A stretch of 64,000 nt of DNA from positions 1,674,001 through 1,738,000 of the forward strand of contig CAWABB010000001.1 of NCBI GenBank assembly GCA_963780165.1. The letters are read 5' to 3'. The notes beneath the pieces are model-generated. The model worked only from the letters and a program-made list of their open reading frames with translations. It was not told the DNA's origin and did no database searches. Source of the DNA: CAWABB01 sp963780165. GTDB taxonomy: Bacteria; Bacteroidota; Ignavibacteria; UBA10030; UBA6906. Position 1 is the first letter of the stretch; every line of letters starts with the position of its first letter. Shown here piece by piece: positions 32,218 to 42,343 of the stretch. The translations under genes were made by a program, and so were the position numbers.

Positions 32218-35200
32218 TCAGAAGTCGGCGCCAAGCGAGAAGTAATACTTCGGCGACGAGAAGCCGTCGACATTCCAGGCCCACGCCACGTCAAGTCTCA
32301 GCAGGAAGAAGAGGAACAGCACCCGTGCACCGGTGCCCATCCCCATGAGGAGATCCTGTGACCGTATGCTGCCGTCGGGGGTCCGCGTGAACAGCTTGAG
32401 ATTCTCCTTGCCGCCGGCGTAGTTCCAGGCCGTCCCCGCGTCGAAGAACAGCGATCCGCCGAAGCTCTGCAGTCCCAGGGGGAGCGGTCCCGCTTGCAGA
32501 AACGCGAAGAGCGGATAGCGGAACTCCATATTGAACAGCGCGTACCGTGAGCCGATTTTCGCATTATAATTGTAGCCGCGCAGCGGAACGCCCGTCTGAA
32601 GGAACAGATAATCTTCCGCCTGGGTGATCGGCACGTACCCGCCCTCGAACTGCGGGTTGATCCAGTTCTGAACGCCGCCGATCATGAACTTCTGCGGGTT
32701 CTCACCCATGCTCGCGCCCCCCGCAAACCGCAGCGCAAAGCTGTACGAACGGCCAAGCCGGAAATATGTCCGGTAGTCCGCGGTGACGTTGACGAAGCTG
32801 AGTCCGTCCCTGCCCATGCGCGGCGTCCCAAACAGGTCCATCCGGTAACGCGTGCCGGTCACGGGCGATGTAAAGCCCCAGAGGATCGTGTCGTACACGT
32901 AGCCGAAGCCGGGCACGATCACCGTCCGCTCCTGAATCGGTGCGTTGAGGACGTCCATGTTCTCGCGGAGAATATTATAGTAGCTGACCCCGAACTCGAA
33001 CCGCGTGAACCGATCGTTGGGCAGCAGCGCGGAGATCTGCCCGCCGTACGTCCGGAAGCGGTAGAGGCTTCCGCCGAAGATATCGTTGACCAGCACGAAC
33101 CGGGCGCTGTGGAACGCCCCGAAGCCGAAGTCGATCCGATTGGGGAGGTAGAAATACTGAATACCGTAATCGCTGTTCTTGAGGTCCAGTAACAGATTCG
33201 TGGACAGGATGATCTGGTGGTCACCCAGAAGATCGCTGAACGCCATGACCGTCGACCCGCTCACGCCATAGAACGTGTCGTACCCCGCGTTCCCGTAAAT
33301 GATGTCCGGCGTGAAGTTCAGCTTGTAGCGGTTGACCCGGAAGTTACCGTCCTCGTCCACGTTGTTCGCGATGGCAGGCATCGCCTGGATCGTCGAATCC
33401 TTCGGGACGTTCTCGGCACGTTCCTCCGCGGGCGCATAGTTGCTGAAATCGATCTGGAACCCTTCGCCGTACAGGCCCGTGGAATCCTTGGCGGCGGCGG
33501 TGTCGGCCTTTGTCCCCTGCGCGGCTATCGCAACGCTGTCGGCGGGCTGGAATTCCATGGTTTCGATGGAGGACGTATCGCGTGCGGCAACGGCAGGCGC
33601 CGCGGTCAACGGCACGCGGAACTTCTCCTTGAAGTACTCCGTCATCTCCAGCTCGTTGACCTTGAGCATCCGGTCGAACGGGTTCCGCATCAGGAAGATG
33701 TCAAAGCCCGACTTGTTCAGCGAGGTAAACGCCAGTTTCGAGCCGTCGGCGGAGAGCGACAGCTGATAGACACCGCTCAGGGAGTTGGTCACCGGGCGGT
33801 ATTCCCGGGTCTCGAGATTCAGCTGATAGACATTGTTGATGCCGTTGCGGTCCGACACGAACAGGATCCGCCTGCCGTCGGGCGACACGACCGGCGACGT
33901 TTCGTCGCTGTTCGGCCAGGCCAGCAGGCGCTCGACGGCGCCCGTGGCAACCCCGACGCCGTACAGATCCGCCTGGCTGAAGTCGACGTTGTTCATGGAC
34001 ACGGTCGGGGGCCGGAGCGAAGCGCCCCGGTCGGAGGAGAAGTAAATCGTCTCCTCGTCCGGCGACCACACGGGCTGTGCGTCGCTGTACGGATCGTCCG
34101 TGAGATTCGTGAGCTGCTGTGTGGTCAGATCGTAGACAAATATGTCCGACTTGTTCGCCTTGTTGCCGACGAACGCGATCTTGTCGCCACGCGGGGACCA
34201 GGCAACCGAAAAGATCCCCTGGAGACCGAACGTGAACTTCTCGTACTTGCTTGTGCCGACCTGGAGCAGCAGGATAGCGTCCTCCTCGCCGGCCTTCGTC
34301 GCCAGCGCCACGCGCCGGCCGTCGGGCGACCAGCTGATACCCGGCGTGAGCAGGTGCAGCTCCTCGAGGTTCTCCGTCTGCTGGCCGTCCACGAGCTTCT
34401 CGATGACCTTCCCGTCCACCGAGTTCATGATGTAGACGTCGAAGAAGTCGTCCCGGTTGGTGATGAACGCGATGCGATCGCCCTGCGGGGAGATGGCCGG
34501 GCTCGTGTTGTAGAACCCGCCGTCCTTCTTGTGATCGGTCAGACGGCGCGCGTAGTCGGCGGGATCCTCCCGCTTCGCGATGTCCGGCCAGTACAGCACC
34601 TTCATCTCCTTCTGCCAACGCTCCGAGAACTCCTCGATGTTGAGCCCCAGCGCGGCCCGGAATCCCCCGTCCACGCTGCGCACGCTCTTGATCCGGTTGA
34701 GGAGCTCACCGATCTTTTGGTCGCCGTATTTCTCCGACATGTACCAGAACACCGACTGCCCGCCTCGATACGCGAAATACCCGTAGAGCTGGTTGATCGT
34801 CGGAAGGTTCTGGTTGATTGTCGCGTCCCGGAGGAACATGTCCGAGTTCGTGTCCCACTTCAGCGCGGCGTATTCGGACAATCCCTCGTTGAACCAGAGC
34901 GGGATCTGGAGCGTGATGTTGTTCGAGATGATCGATTGGATCGACCCGCCGTAGAACATGTCGTTGATCACCGCGTGCACGAGCTCGTGGTGAATCACGT
35001 GCCGGAACTTCCTGTAGTCCCCTTCGAACGGAATCACGACCCGGTTCTTGAAGAGCTCGGTGACGCCCCCGATCCCTTCTTCGAGGTATTCCCCGATGAC
35101 GTTCGTCTGCTGAAAATCGTTGTGCGAGTTGTAGACGACGATCGGGACGCGGTTGACGAGCTGGTACCGGAAGAGTCTGGAAATCGAGGCGTAGGCCGAT

Positions 35201-35397
35201 TCGGCGGCAACCGCGGTGAATTCGGCGAGCTGCTGACCGTCCTGGGCGAAGTAGACGTCGAAATGGTCGGACTGGATGAACGACCAGGTGTACTTCTTGT
35301 ACTGGACCTTGTTCTTCCCGAAATACGCGTCCTGGGCGCTCACGAGCGCAGGGAGAAGGGCGCTCAGGACGAGCGCGATGCCCCACCAGCGACGCAT
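32218..35397 (-). CDS. Gluzincin-propeller-Omp85 fusion outer membrane protein
   Basis: A 1059-residue exported protein (signal peptide ending LVSAQ). Residues 25-270 are a metallopeptidase-like domain with HELVH at 137-141 and the downstream NEG (Glu171), a gluzincin zinc site. Residues about 295-590 are repeated TolB/PD40-type blades (SPQGDRIAFITN, SPDGRRVALAT, SPDEETIYFSSDRG). The last 350 residues resemble an Omp85/BamA surface-antigen barrel ending in Phe (YYFSLGADF). I start at the ATG at 35397, with GGGGGA about 10 nt upstream; a promoter (35444-35474) lies just before, and an upstream in-frame ATG would sit at the predicted transcript start. Confidence 0.88.
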   Translation of the reverse strand: MRRWWGIALVLSALLPALVSAQDAYFGKNKVQYKKYTWSFIQSDHFDVYFAQDGQQLAEFTAVAAESAYASISRLFRYQLVNRVPIVVYNSHNDFQQTNVIGEYLEEGIGGVTELFKNRVVIPFEGDYRKFRHVIHHELVHAVINDMFYGGSIQSIISNNITLQIPLWFNEGLSEYAALKWDTNSDMFLRDATINQNLPTINQLYGYFAYRGGQSVFWYMSEKYGDQKIGELLNRIKSVRSVDGGFRAALGLNIEEFSERWQKEMKVLYWPDIAKREDPADYARRLTDHKKDGGFYNTSPAISPQGDRIAFITNRDDFFDVYIMNSVDGKVIEKLVDGQQTENLEELHLLTPGISWSPDGRRVALATKAGEEDAILLLQVGTSKYEKFTFGLQGIFSVAWSPRGDKIAFVGNKANKSDIFVYDLTTQQLTNLTDDPYSDAQPVWSPDEETIYFSSDRGASLRPPTVSMNNVDFSQADLYGVGVATGAVERLLAWPNSDETSPVVSPDGRRILFVSDRNGINNVYQLNLETREYRPVTNSLSGVYQLSLSADGSKLAFTSLNKSGFDIFLMRNPFDRMLKVNELEMTEYFKEKFRVPLTAAPAVAARDTSSIETMEFQPADSVAIAAQGTKADTAAAKDSTGLYGEGFQIDFSNYAPAEERAENVPKDSTIQAMPAIANNVDEDGNFRVNRYKLNFTPDIIYGNAGYDTFYGVSGSTVMAFSDLLGDHQIILSTNLLLDLKNSDYGIQYFYLPNRIDFGFGAFHSARFVLVNDIFGGSLYRFRTYGGQISALLPNDRFTRFEFGVSYYNILRENMDVLNAPIQERTVIVPGFGYVYDTILWGFTSPVTGTRYRMDLFGTPRMGRDGLSFVNVTADYRTYFRLGRSYSFALRFAGGASMGENPQKFMIGGVQNWINPQFEGGYVPITQAEDYLFLQTGVPLRGYNYNAKIGSRYALFNMEFRYPLFAFLQAGPLPLGLQSFGGSLFFDAGTAWNYAGGKENLKLFTRTPDGSIRSQDLLMGMGTGARVLFLFFLLRLDVAWAWNVDGFSSPKYYFSLGADF

Positions 35398-35443
35398 GAC
35401 CAGCGTTCCCCCTGAACTGTTCCTGTGCATCACATTCATCGTA

Positions 35444-35474
35444 ATATTCTACGTATCCACCCGGGGAAATGCAA
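35444..35474 (-). promoter_or_regulatory. Bacteroidota-type promoter for the Omp85-fusion gene
   Basis: Minus strand: TTG (35474-35472, within TTTG), 20 nt, TAGAATAT (35451-35444). The leader to the ATG at 35397 would be about 42 nt. Confidence 0.5.
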
Positions 35475-35533
35475 ACAACTCATTCTGCCGGCACCATGAA
35501 AACACCGAAAACGGCCCGTTTTGTTCCTGTCGG

Positions 35534-37690
35534 CTAATCCACCAGCGAGAAATCGATCTGGTGCGCCTCGGGTTTCACAGCCGTCACCCGCACCCGCACG
35601 CGGTCTCCCAAACGGTACCGCTTGCCCGTCCGCCGGCCCCGGAGCTCATAGTGTTTCTCGTCCAGCACGTAATAGTCGTCGGCCATGTCCCGCACCGGCA
35701 CCAGCCCTTCCACGAGCAGCTCGTCGATCTCCACAAACATCCCGAACGCGGTCACGCCCGCGATGACGCCGTCCAGCTCGTCGCCCAGGTGCCGCTTCAT
35801 GTACTCCACCTGCATCACCTTTACGGACGCGCGCTCGGCCTCGGCGGCGACCCGCTCCCGCGCCGACGACTGCGCAGCGATGTCGTCCAGCTGCTTGCGC
35901 AGAGCCGGCACCGCCTTGCGAGCCACCCCCTGCTGGTAGGCGTTCAGCATCCGGTGCACGATCAGATCGGGATACCTGCGGATGGGCGAGGTGAAGTGCG
36001 CATAGTGCCGGAAGGCGAGCCCGTAGTGGCCGATGTTCTTGGTTGCGTAGACCGCTTTCGCCATGGAGCGTAACGCGACGTCGCTGATCAGGTTCTCCAC
36101 CTCGGAACCTTTGACCCGGTCCAGGAGCTTCTGCAGCTCGCGCGACGGAACGCCCGACTTTACGTTCAGGGAGAAGCCGAACTTCTTCACGAACTCCGCG
36201 AGGTCGGCGAGCCTGTCAGGGTTGGGAAGATCATGCACTCGATAGATGAACGGGAGCTCCTCGCCGAGACCCGCAAGGCGGGTGACGGTCTTGTTTGCCA
36301 GCAGCATGCACTCCTCGACCAGCCGGTGCGCATCGAGCCGCTCCTTCTTCAGGATGTGCGTGGGGAAGCCTTCGGCGTCGAACTTGAACTTGGTCTCGCC
36401 CGCGTCGAAGTCGAGGCTGCCGGCCTTTCTTCGGATCTGCGTCTGCTGCTTCGCCAGGGCGTTCAGCGCCGTCAGCAGCTCGACGTAGTCCCCCTTCCCG
36501 GTGTCGAGGATGCGCTGTACCTCTTCGTACGTAAACCGGCGCGTGCTCCGGATGACGCTCTTTTTCAGCGACCACGCCCCGACGTCGCCGTCGCGGTCGA
36601 TGTCCATAAATACGCTGTACGTCAGGCGTTCCTCCCTGGGCCGCAGACTGCAGAGATCGTTCGACAGCCGCTCCGGGAGCATCGGGATGACTTCGTTCAC
36701 AAGATAGGTGCTGGTGCCGCGGACGTAGGCCTCGGCGTCGAGGGGGCTCCCCTCGCGTACGTAGTGGCTGACGTCGGCAATGTGCACGCCGAGACGCCTG
36801 GTGCCCCGCGGCAGGATCTCGAGCGAGAGCGCGTCGTCGAAATCCTTTGCGTCCTCCGGGTCGATCGTCACCACGATGCTGGACCGGAGGTCAAGCCTGT
36901 CGCGGAGGTCCGACTCGGGGATCTGGGCGGGGAACTTCGCCGCCTGCCGCTCCACCTCCTGTGGGAACGCGAGAGGAAGGGAAAACCGCCGCGCGACGCC
37001 GAGCACCTCGACGCGGGCGTCGCCTGTGGGCCCGAGCACTTCGATGATCTTCCCCTCGGGATTCCGGTGCTCGTCCAGCCAGGGAAGCAGCTGTGCGACG
37101 ACTTTGTCGCCGTCTTTCGCTCGTGCGGCTTCCTCGCGCGGGACGTACACGTCGCGCCTGATGCGCTCGTCGTCCGGCACCACGAATGCTGAGTTGGGGC
37201 CCTTCTGCAGCCGCCCGGTCACGGTGGTCGTGGTCCGACCGACGACTTCGACGACTTCCGCTTCCGGAAGCTTGTCGGGATCGGGCTTGCCGCGTGGCTC
37301 GCTGCGCGCGAAGGGGACGATAGCGACGGTGTCGCCGTCGAATGCGGTGCGGAGAAACGCCTGCGGGATGAAATACTGCTGTTGGGGATCGCCGGCGCGG
37401 ACCATGCCGCCTCCGCGACGCAGGAGCGAGATCACGCCCACGAGCCTGTGCGATGCTCCGCCGGCGGGCTGTTTCTTCTTCGCCGCCGATGCGTAGCGGA
37501 TCCGGCCCTGCTCGTCAGCCGTGAGGACGCCGCCGTCGATGAGGCTTCGAACCGTGGCTCTCAGCCCCCGGTAGTCCTCCTCGCCGCCGACGCGGATCTT
37601 CTGCGCCAGCGCTTTAATGGTGATGGGTGTGCGGCGATGCTGCGTCAGATACGCGAGCACTGCCTTCTTGAGGTCGGCATGTGATGCCAA
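35534..37690 (-). CDS. rnr: Ribonuclease R
   Basis: A 718-residue 3'-5' exoribonuclease of the RNase II/RNB family. An N-terminal winged-helix region (KKAVLAYLTQHRRTPITIKALAQ) is followed by cold-shock domains, then the RNB catalytic core with DPEDAKDFDDALSLE, whose aspartates bind the two magnesium ions, and a C-terminal S1 domain (GVIAGVTAFGMFVEIDEL). It degrades structured RNA. The start is a TTG at 37690, about 10 nt after AAGGA; no in-frame ATG fits. It lies 31 nt after tamB. Confidence 0.95.
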   Translation of the reverse strand: MASHADLKKAVLAYLTQHRRTPITIKALAQKIRVGGEEDYRGLRATVRSLIDGGVLTADEQGRIRYASAAKKKQPAGGASHRLVGVISLLRRGGGMVRAGDPQQQYFIPQAFLRTAFDGDTVAIVPFARSEPRGKPDPDKLPEAEVVEVVGRTTTTVTGRLQKGPNSAFVVPDDERIRRDVYVPREEAARAKDGDKVVAQLLPWLDEHRNPEGKIIEVLGPTGDARVEVLGVARRFSLPLAFPQEVERQAAKFPAQIPESDLRDRLDLRSSIVVTIDPEDAKDFDDALSLEILPRGTRRLGVHIADVSHYVREGSPLDAEAYVRGTSTYLVNEVIPMLPERLSNDLCSLRPREERLTYSVFMDIDRDGDVGAWSLKKSVIRSTRRFTYEEVQRILDTGKGDYVELLTALNALAKQQTQIRRKAGSLDFDAGETKFKFDAEGFPTHILKKERLDAHRLVEECMLLANKTVTRLAGLGEELPFIYRVHDLPNPDRLADLAEFVKKFGFSLNVKSGVPSRELQKLLDRVKGSEVENLISDVALRSMAKAVYATKNIGHYGLAFRHYAHFTSPIRRYPDLIVHRMLNAYQQGVARKAVPALRKQLDDIAAQSSARERVAAEAERASVKVMQVEYMKRHLGDELDGVIAGVTAFGMFVEIDELLVEGLVPVRDMADDYYVLDEKHYELRGRRTGKRYRLGDRVRVRVTAVKPEAHQIDFSLVD

Positions 37691-37721
37691 TGAGGTTGTC
37701 CTTCTGCAATGAGAGTCGGTA

Positions 37722-40700
37722 CTAGAAAGAGAATCGGTAAAAGAGCCGCGCTGAATTCACGCGCTTCAGATCGGTGGTGCCGCCGAGCGGGAACGCTTCC
37801 ACGCGCCGCTCGAGCTCGAACATCAGGTTGCGGAGGGACGGATCTCCAAGAATCGCGTCGAACGAGTACATCAGACTGAAATTCGCGTTGCCCAGCGGAT
37901 CGTCCAGGATCATGCCGCCGTACCGCCAGTAGCCGTTCCAGAGCGAGCCGCTCAGGCGGATGTCGGCGGATTCCGTGAGGCTCCCGGCGCCGCCGTAGCG
38001 GAGTTCCACGGTGTTGATGAAGCCGGTGTTCTCGCGCAGGAATTGCGACAGCGCCCCCGTCAGCAGCGAGGACGCCCCCGTCAGCAGCGAGAGCCCCATC
38101 TGCCGCTCCACGTCCGCGGGTACCTGCCCCCGTTGCCCGACAGTCATCGGGAACGACCCGTACACGATGAACTGGATGGCATCGGACTGGATATCGTTGG
38201 ACTTGGGACCCGTATACGAAAGATATGAGTACTCGTCGATCGTCATATCGTACGAAATCTTCGGGTTCAGCCGGGTACCGCCGATCTGGAAGGTCACCAC
38301 CACCTTCTCGGCGGTGTCCCCCGTCAACGTGTCGCGCAGGATGCGCGTCCCCTCGTACCTGGCACTGATGTCCAGCTCGGGGTTCATCAGGTCGCCGCGG
38401 AACCGGATCGACCCGTCGGCGTTGAAGCGCTTGAGAAAATTGTAGTAGGCGCGCTCGACGACCAGATCCCCGAACCATTGCTTCCCGTCGCCGGTGATGC
38501 TGAACTTCCCGTTGATGCCCGCCACCAGCTCCTCACCCGAGACGGGATCAAAGATCATCCTGATCTCCGTGTTGCTGCCGGAGGTCTCAATGTCGAGATC
38601 GTACCGGAGGCCGTCCATGAGACTGCCCGGGCTCGCCGGCCCGGTGCCGGCCTCGGCACCCTCGGCGGACTCGGTGCCGAAGTACTCCGCGGCCCTGCGA
38701 CGCAGCCCGCTCCCCCGCACGACCGTGGTGTCATCGACCACGACGATCGGCACCGCGTACTCTCCGCCCCGGGCCCTGACGTCAACCGTTCGCGTCGGCG
38801 GGAAGATCAGGGTGGAGTTCCGCACGAGGAGGTCTCCCTTCAGGCGCGAATGCTCCACTTCCCCCGTGAATCGCAGCCCGCCGGATCCAATCTCGACGAA
38901 GAGGTTGCCGTACACGGAGAGCTCGGATTGCCGCGTCGACTCCTTCACCACCAGCAGGCTGCCGGTGCCCGAGAGATTGAAGTCTCCCAGCTTCAGGTCC
39001 CGCAGCGAGAGGTCCCCGCTGATCTGCATGCTCCCGCCCTGCCGTCCCTTCACGTCCGCCCCGGTATTGCGCACGGTCGCACGAACCACCTTGATGCGCT
39101 CCCCGTCGGCCTCGAACTCCGCGTCCATATTGTACATAATATTGTTCGGCGTGAACAGAAATGCCGCGTCCATCACCGTGGCCTGCCCGCCGTAGCTCGG
39201 CTTCTCGAGGGTGCCCCGGACGGTGAGGTCGCAGAGCAGCCTGCCCTCAAGGTCATTGAACTCCGAGAGGAACGGGTCGAAGACCTTCATGCTGATCCCG
39301 GTGGAGGTCATCGTGAGGTTCACGGGGCGGTCGCCCGTCAGGAATTCGAGCCCCTCCACCGAGAGGGCGGTCGGGATGCTCCCGTTGACTGTCAGCTTCT
39401 TCTCGCCCCCCTGCGCGTCCCCACCTTCACTGAGGAAGAGATTCACGTCCAGCAGCGAGTCCTTATAAAAGAAGAACCCTTCCAGTCCGCCGATCGGCGC
39501 ATCCTTGTACACGAGGTCCGAGGCGCTCATGATCAATGTCGCCTCGGGATCGCTGACCGTCCCCTTGGCGGTCAGGAAGGCCTGCGCCCCGCCCGAGAGA
39601 AACACCCGCCCCCCCCCGTACTCAGATGCCGGGATGAAGTAGTTCACATCCGCAAGGTTCAACATGGCCGCTTCGAGGCGCGCGTTCAGCTCGCCGTCTG
39701 ATCCGATGCCGCCGGATACCGCGATCGTTTCACCCTCGCGCCGAAGCGTCAGGTCTCGCAGCGCAACACCCGACGGCGAGATCACGGCCCGGGCGCCCGG
39801 CTCGGCCCGCCACGCATACGAGTGATACCGCGCCTCAAGCTCGCCCAGCAGCGCGTCGATCGAGTCCTGGCCGAACGCGACCGTGCCGCCCGAGGAGATG
39901 AAAAGCGTCCGCTGAAGCCTCGCTGCGGCGTCATATTGCAGGTTCCCTCCCGCACCCAGGAGACGGAGGTCGACGCTGTCAATCTCCGTACGATTGACGT
40001 GAAGGTCGCCGACGCCAAGGTCGCACTTCACGGTCGCGTCACGGAAGAGGCGTCCGCGGCCGAGATTGTCAACGAAGAGCGATGCGTGCAGCCCTTCGAC
40101 GAGCATGCCCGCGCCGGACGTGCCGATGAAGAATTCGGGGATGCCGATATCCGCTGCCATCGTCAGAGCCCGGTGATCGCCGCGGATGGACCCGGTGACA
40201 GACCCGACGCCGTCAAACGGACGCCACCCGATGTGCTGCGACAGCGGCTTGAGGTCCTTTACGAAGAGGGCATACGTGGCATCAACCGTCACATCGGATT
40301 GGTCGAGCGCCTGCTCCAGCCTGTCCGTCCCCACGCTGTCGCCGCCGGCGAAAGCGGCGGAATCGAACACCGCAATGACCGGTGCAAGGTCCTCGGCTAC
40401 CGAGGCGGCTTCGAACCGTGCCAGGCCAAGGAGATACTCGAGGTCGAACGTGCCGCCGATCGACAGGTAGGCCACGGGCGAGTCGAACTGCACGAGGCTC
40501 TGGCCCGGATCGGTTTGATCGATCAGCAGGTGGACCGCTCCCGTGTCCATGGGGATGCCCCGATAGGACGAGAGGCCAAGATCCAGAGACGCATCGACCG
40601 AGAGGTTCGACAGCGTAAGCCCCGCTCCATCCGCATCGATCCGGCCGGTGATGTCACTGGCCATGGAGGGGTCTCCGAGAACGGCCGCGAGATCCAGGTG

Positions 40701-42305
40701 CCGGACATTGCCCGCCAGCCGGAACCGGTTGAGACCCGATGCGGGCTGCTCGAGCGTGACGTCGACGTCCACCCTTGCGTCGGCGAGGTTCACGAGTGCC
40801 GAGCCGCGCAACGCGCGGTTCTCCGCCACCGCCAGGATGCGCGTCGGCCCCACGTCGCGTCCGCGGAAGACTGAGGAATCGAGTGCAACCTCGGCCCGCC
40901 CTTTCAGGACCGAGAGGTCGAGGCCCGAGCCGTCAATGCTGGCGCTCCCACACAGATGGGACCGCAACCCGGGATCCCGGAGGATCGTGCCGAGATCAAT
41001 TCCCTGAAACGCTACGGCGCCCCGATACGTCAGCGACGACGGACCGCCGATGGTCAGCCTGACGTCGTCCCCCTGCATATTCCCCGCTGCTGTCGAGAGC
41101 GACACGTCCGCAATGAAGTCGAGCGGCGTGCCGCGGTAATGTGCTTCGATGGCCGCCGGACCGACCGACGTGAAATCGGGAAGGTCGAACTCGGGCATGA
41201 GCGCACGCGGATCCGCAGGATCGATCGTGCTCCTGGACATGATGACATCGAGCGTCAGATCGGCCGGGTGGTCCAGGTTCAGCACCGATCCGCGCATCTC
41301 AAGATGCGTGCTCGCATAGTCGAGCTCGAGAGCCCGCACGTCGACGGATCCAAACTGCCCCCCTGCATCCAGCGAGATCGTCGCCGGCCCCCGGAGGAAC
41401 GACACCGCAGGGAGAAAGTACGCAAGCTCGGCGAAGTGCACGCGGCTCCCGCGCACCTGGAGCGAGACGGGGCAGGGCTTCAATGCCTCCAGCGAAATCC
41501 CATTCAGCAGGTCGATCCCGCGCATGGACGCCGAGAGGTTGATCGTGGACTGCTCGGTCACGACCTGCAGGGCTGCGACGGTCGCCGAGGTATCGGTGAT
41601 CGTGACGTCGGCCGAGAGCTTCCGAAGACGAAACCACGGCTCCCGCGATACGAGGGAGATATTCTTGATCCTGAGCGCACGGTTGCCCGGACGCAGCTGC
41701 GCCTCCAGATCGACGTCGAGGTTGTCCAGCAAGAGCCGGTGGTATTCGAGACTCGCGGGCGTCGGCGCCGGATGGTCCGGCGAGAGCAGCGCAGCGGAAT
41801 CCACCATCGAGACCCGTCCGTTGATGACTCGGAACTGCTTCAGGACCAGGGACCAGCTTTCTCCGCGCGACGTATCCGTCTCGTTGGGCCCGGCCCGGAG
41901 CATGCGCTCGAAGTTCCAGAGCCCGTCTTCGCCACGCTCCAGACGGATCGACGGCTGCACAAGCGTCACCCGGTCCACGGCCGCGATTCTGCCGGCGAGC
42001 GGGAGGAGGCTGTAGCCGAATTCGACGCGGCCGGCCGTGACCAGCGGCATGCCGCGCACCTCGATGGCAAGTGAATCGACCGCAAAACCTGAGAGGAGAT
42101 CCCCGGTGAGCGTGCCCAGGGTGACCCGGGCATCCAGGAGAGAGGTGATTTGCGCGAGGGCGATCTCGCGCAGGCGGTCGCGGAAGAACTGCGTCTGGGA
42201 TGCCGCGGCGACGAGGCCGATGAAGATCGCGGTCGATGGGACAAGCACCGCCGTCAGCGCGACCACGCGCCGAACGATGCCCCCAAGCCGTCCCCGTGTC
42301 TTCAT
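37722..42305 (-). CDS. tamB: TamB-like translocation/assembly protein (DUF490)
   Basis: A 1527-residue protein anchored in the inner membrane by one N-terminal helix (about 15-37). The body is almost entirely beta strands, as expected for the long beta-taco of AsmA/TamB proteins that span the periplasm. The C-terminal 400 residues are the DUF490/TamB domain (NSTLIFPPTRTVDVRARGG, then PELDISARYEGTR, then VVTFQIGGTRLNPKISYD). It probably carries phospholipid or helps outer-membrane proteins. The ATG at 42305 has GGGAG 8 nt upstream. It follows the heptose adenylyltransferase gene by 38 nt. Confidence 0.92.
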   Translation of the reverse strand: MKTRGRLGGIVRRVVALTAVLVPSTAIFIGLVAAASQTQFFRDRLREIALAQITSLLDARVTLGTLTGDLLSGFAVDSLAIEVRGMPLVTAGRVEFGYSLLPLAGRIAAVDRVTLVQPSIRLERGEDGLWNFERMLRAGPNETDTSRGESWSLVLKQFRVINGRVSMVDSAALLSPDHPAPTPASLEYHRLLLDNLDVDLEAQLRPGNRALRIKNISLVSREPWFRLRKLSADVTITDTSATVAALQVVTEQSTINLSASMRGIDLLNGISLEALKPCPVSLQVRGSRVHFAELAYFLPAVSFLRGPATISLDAGGQFGSVDVRALELDYASTHLEMRGSVLNLDHPADLTLDVIMSRSTIDPADPRALMPEFDLPDFTSVGPAAIEAHYRGTPLDFIADVSLSTAAGNMQGDDVRLTIGGPSSLTYRGAVAFQGIDLGTILRDPGLRSHLCGSASIDGSGLDLSVLKGRAEVALDSSVFRGRDVGPTRILAVAENRALRGSALVNLADARVDVDVTLEQPASGLNRFRLAGNVRHLDLAAVLGDPSMASDITGRIDADGAGLTLSNLSVDASLDLGLSSYRGIPMDTGAVHLLIDQTDPGQSLVQFDSPVAYLSIGGTFDLEYLLGLARFEAASVAEDLAPVIAVFDSAAFAGGDSVGTDRLEQALDQSDVTVDATYALFVKDLKPLSQHIGWRPFDGVGSVTGSIRGDHRALTMAADIGIPEFFIGTSGAGMLVEGLHASLFVDNLGRGRLFRDATVKCDLGVGDLHVNRTEIDSVDLRLLGAGGNLQYDAAARLQRTLFISSGGTVAFGQDSIDALLGELEARYHSYAWRAEPGARAVISPSGVALRDLTLRREGETIAVSGGIGSDGELNARLEAAMLNLADVNYFIPASEYGGGRVFLSGGAQAFLTAKGTVSDPEATLIMSASDLVYKDAPIGGLEGFFFYKDSLLDVNLFLSEGGDAQGGEKKLTVNGSIPTALSVEGLEFLTGDRPVNLTMTSTGISMKVFDPFLSEFNDLEGRLLCDLTVRGTLEKPSYGGQATVMDAAFLFTPNNIMYNMDAEFEADGERIKVVRATVRNTGADVKGRQGGSMQISGDLSLRDLKLGDFNLSGTGSLLVVKESTRQSELSVYGNLFVEIGSGGLRFTGEVEHSRLKGDLLVRNSTLIFPPTRTVDVRARGGEYAVPIVVVDDTTVVRGSGLRRRAAEYFGTESAEGAEAGTGPASPGSLMDGLRYDLDIETSGSNTEIRMIFDPVSGEELVAGINGKFSITGDGKQWFGDLVVERAYYNFLKRFNADGSIRFRGDLMNPELDISARYEGTRILRDTLTGDTAEKVVVTFQIGGTRLNPKISYDMTIDEYSYLSYTGPKSNDIQSDAIQFIVYGSFPMTVGQRGQVPADVERQMGLSLLTGASSLLTGALSQFLRENTGFINTVELRYGGAGSLTESADIRLSGSLWNGYWRYGGMILDDPLGNANFSLMYSFDAILGDPSLRNLMFELERRVEAFPLGGTTDLKRVNSARLFYRFSF

Positions 42306-42343
42306 GACCGCGCTCCCGTGTCGGCCCCTTCGAGCGAAACCGA

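Noticed and set aside
33217..35415. 732-codon plus-strand frame
   Set aside because: Antisense of the Omp85-fusion gene; Val/Arg/Asp-rich, no motif.
35508..35522. AAAACGG/CCGTTTT palindrome between rnr and the Omp85-fusion gene
   Set aside because: Arms are separated by one base, too tight for a good hairpin; no regulator is known, so it is not called as terminator or operator.
40956..42074. 372-codon plus-strand frame
   Set aside because: Antisense of tamB; no independent support.
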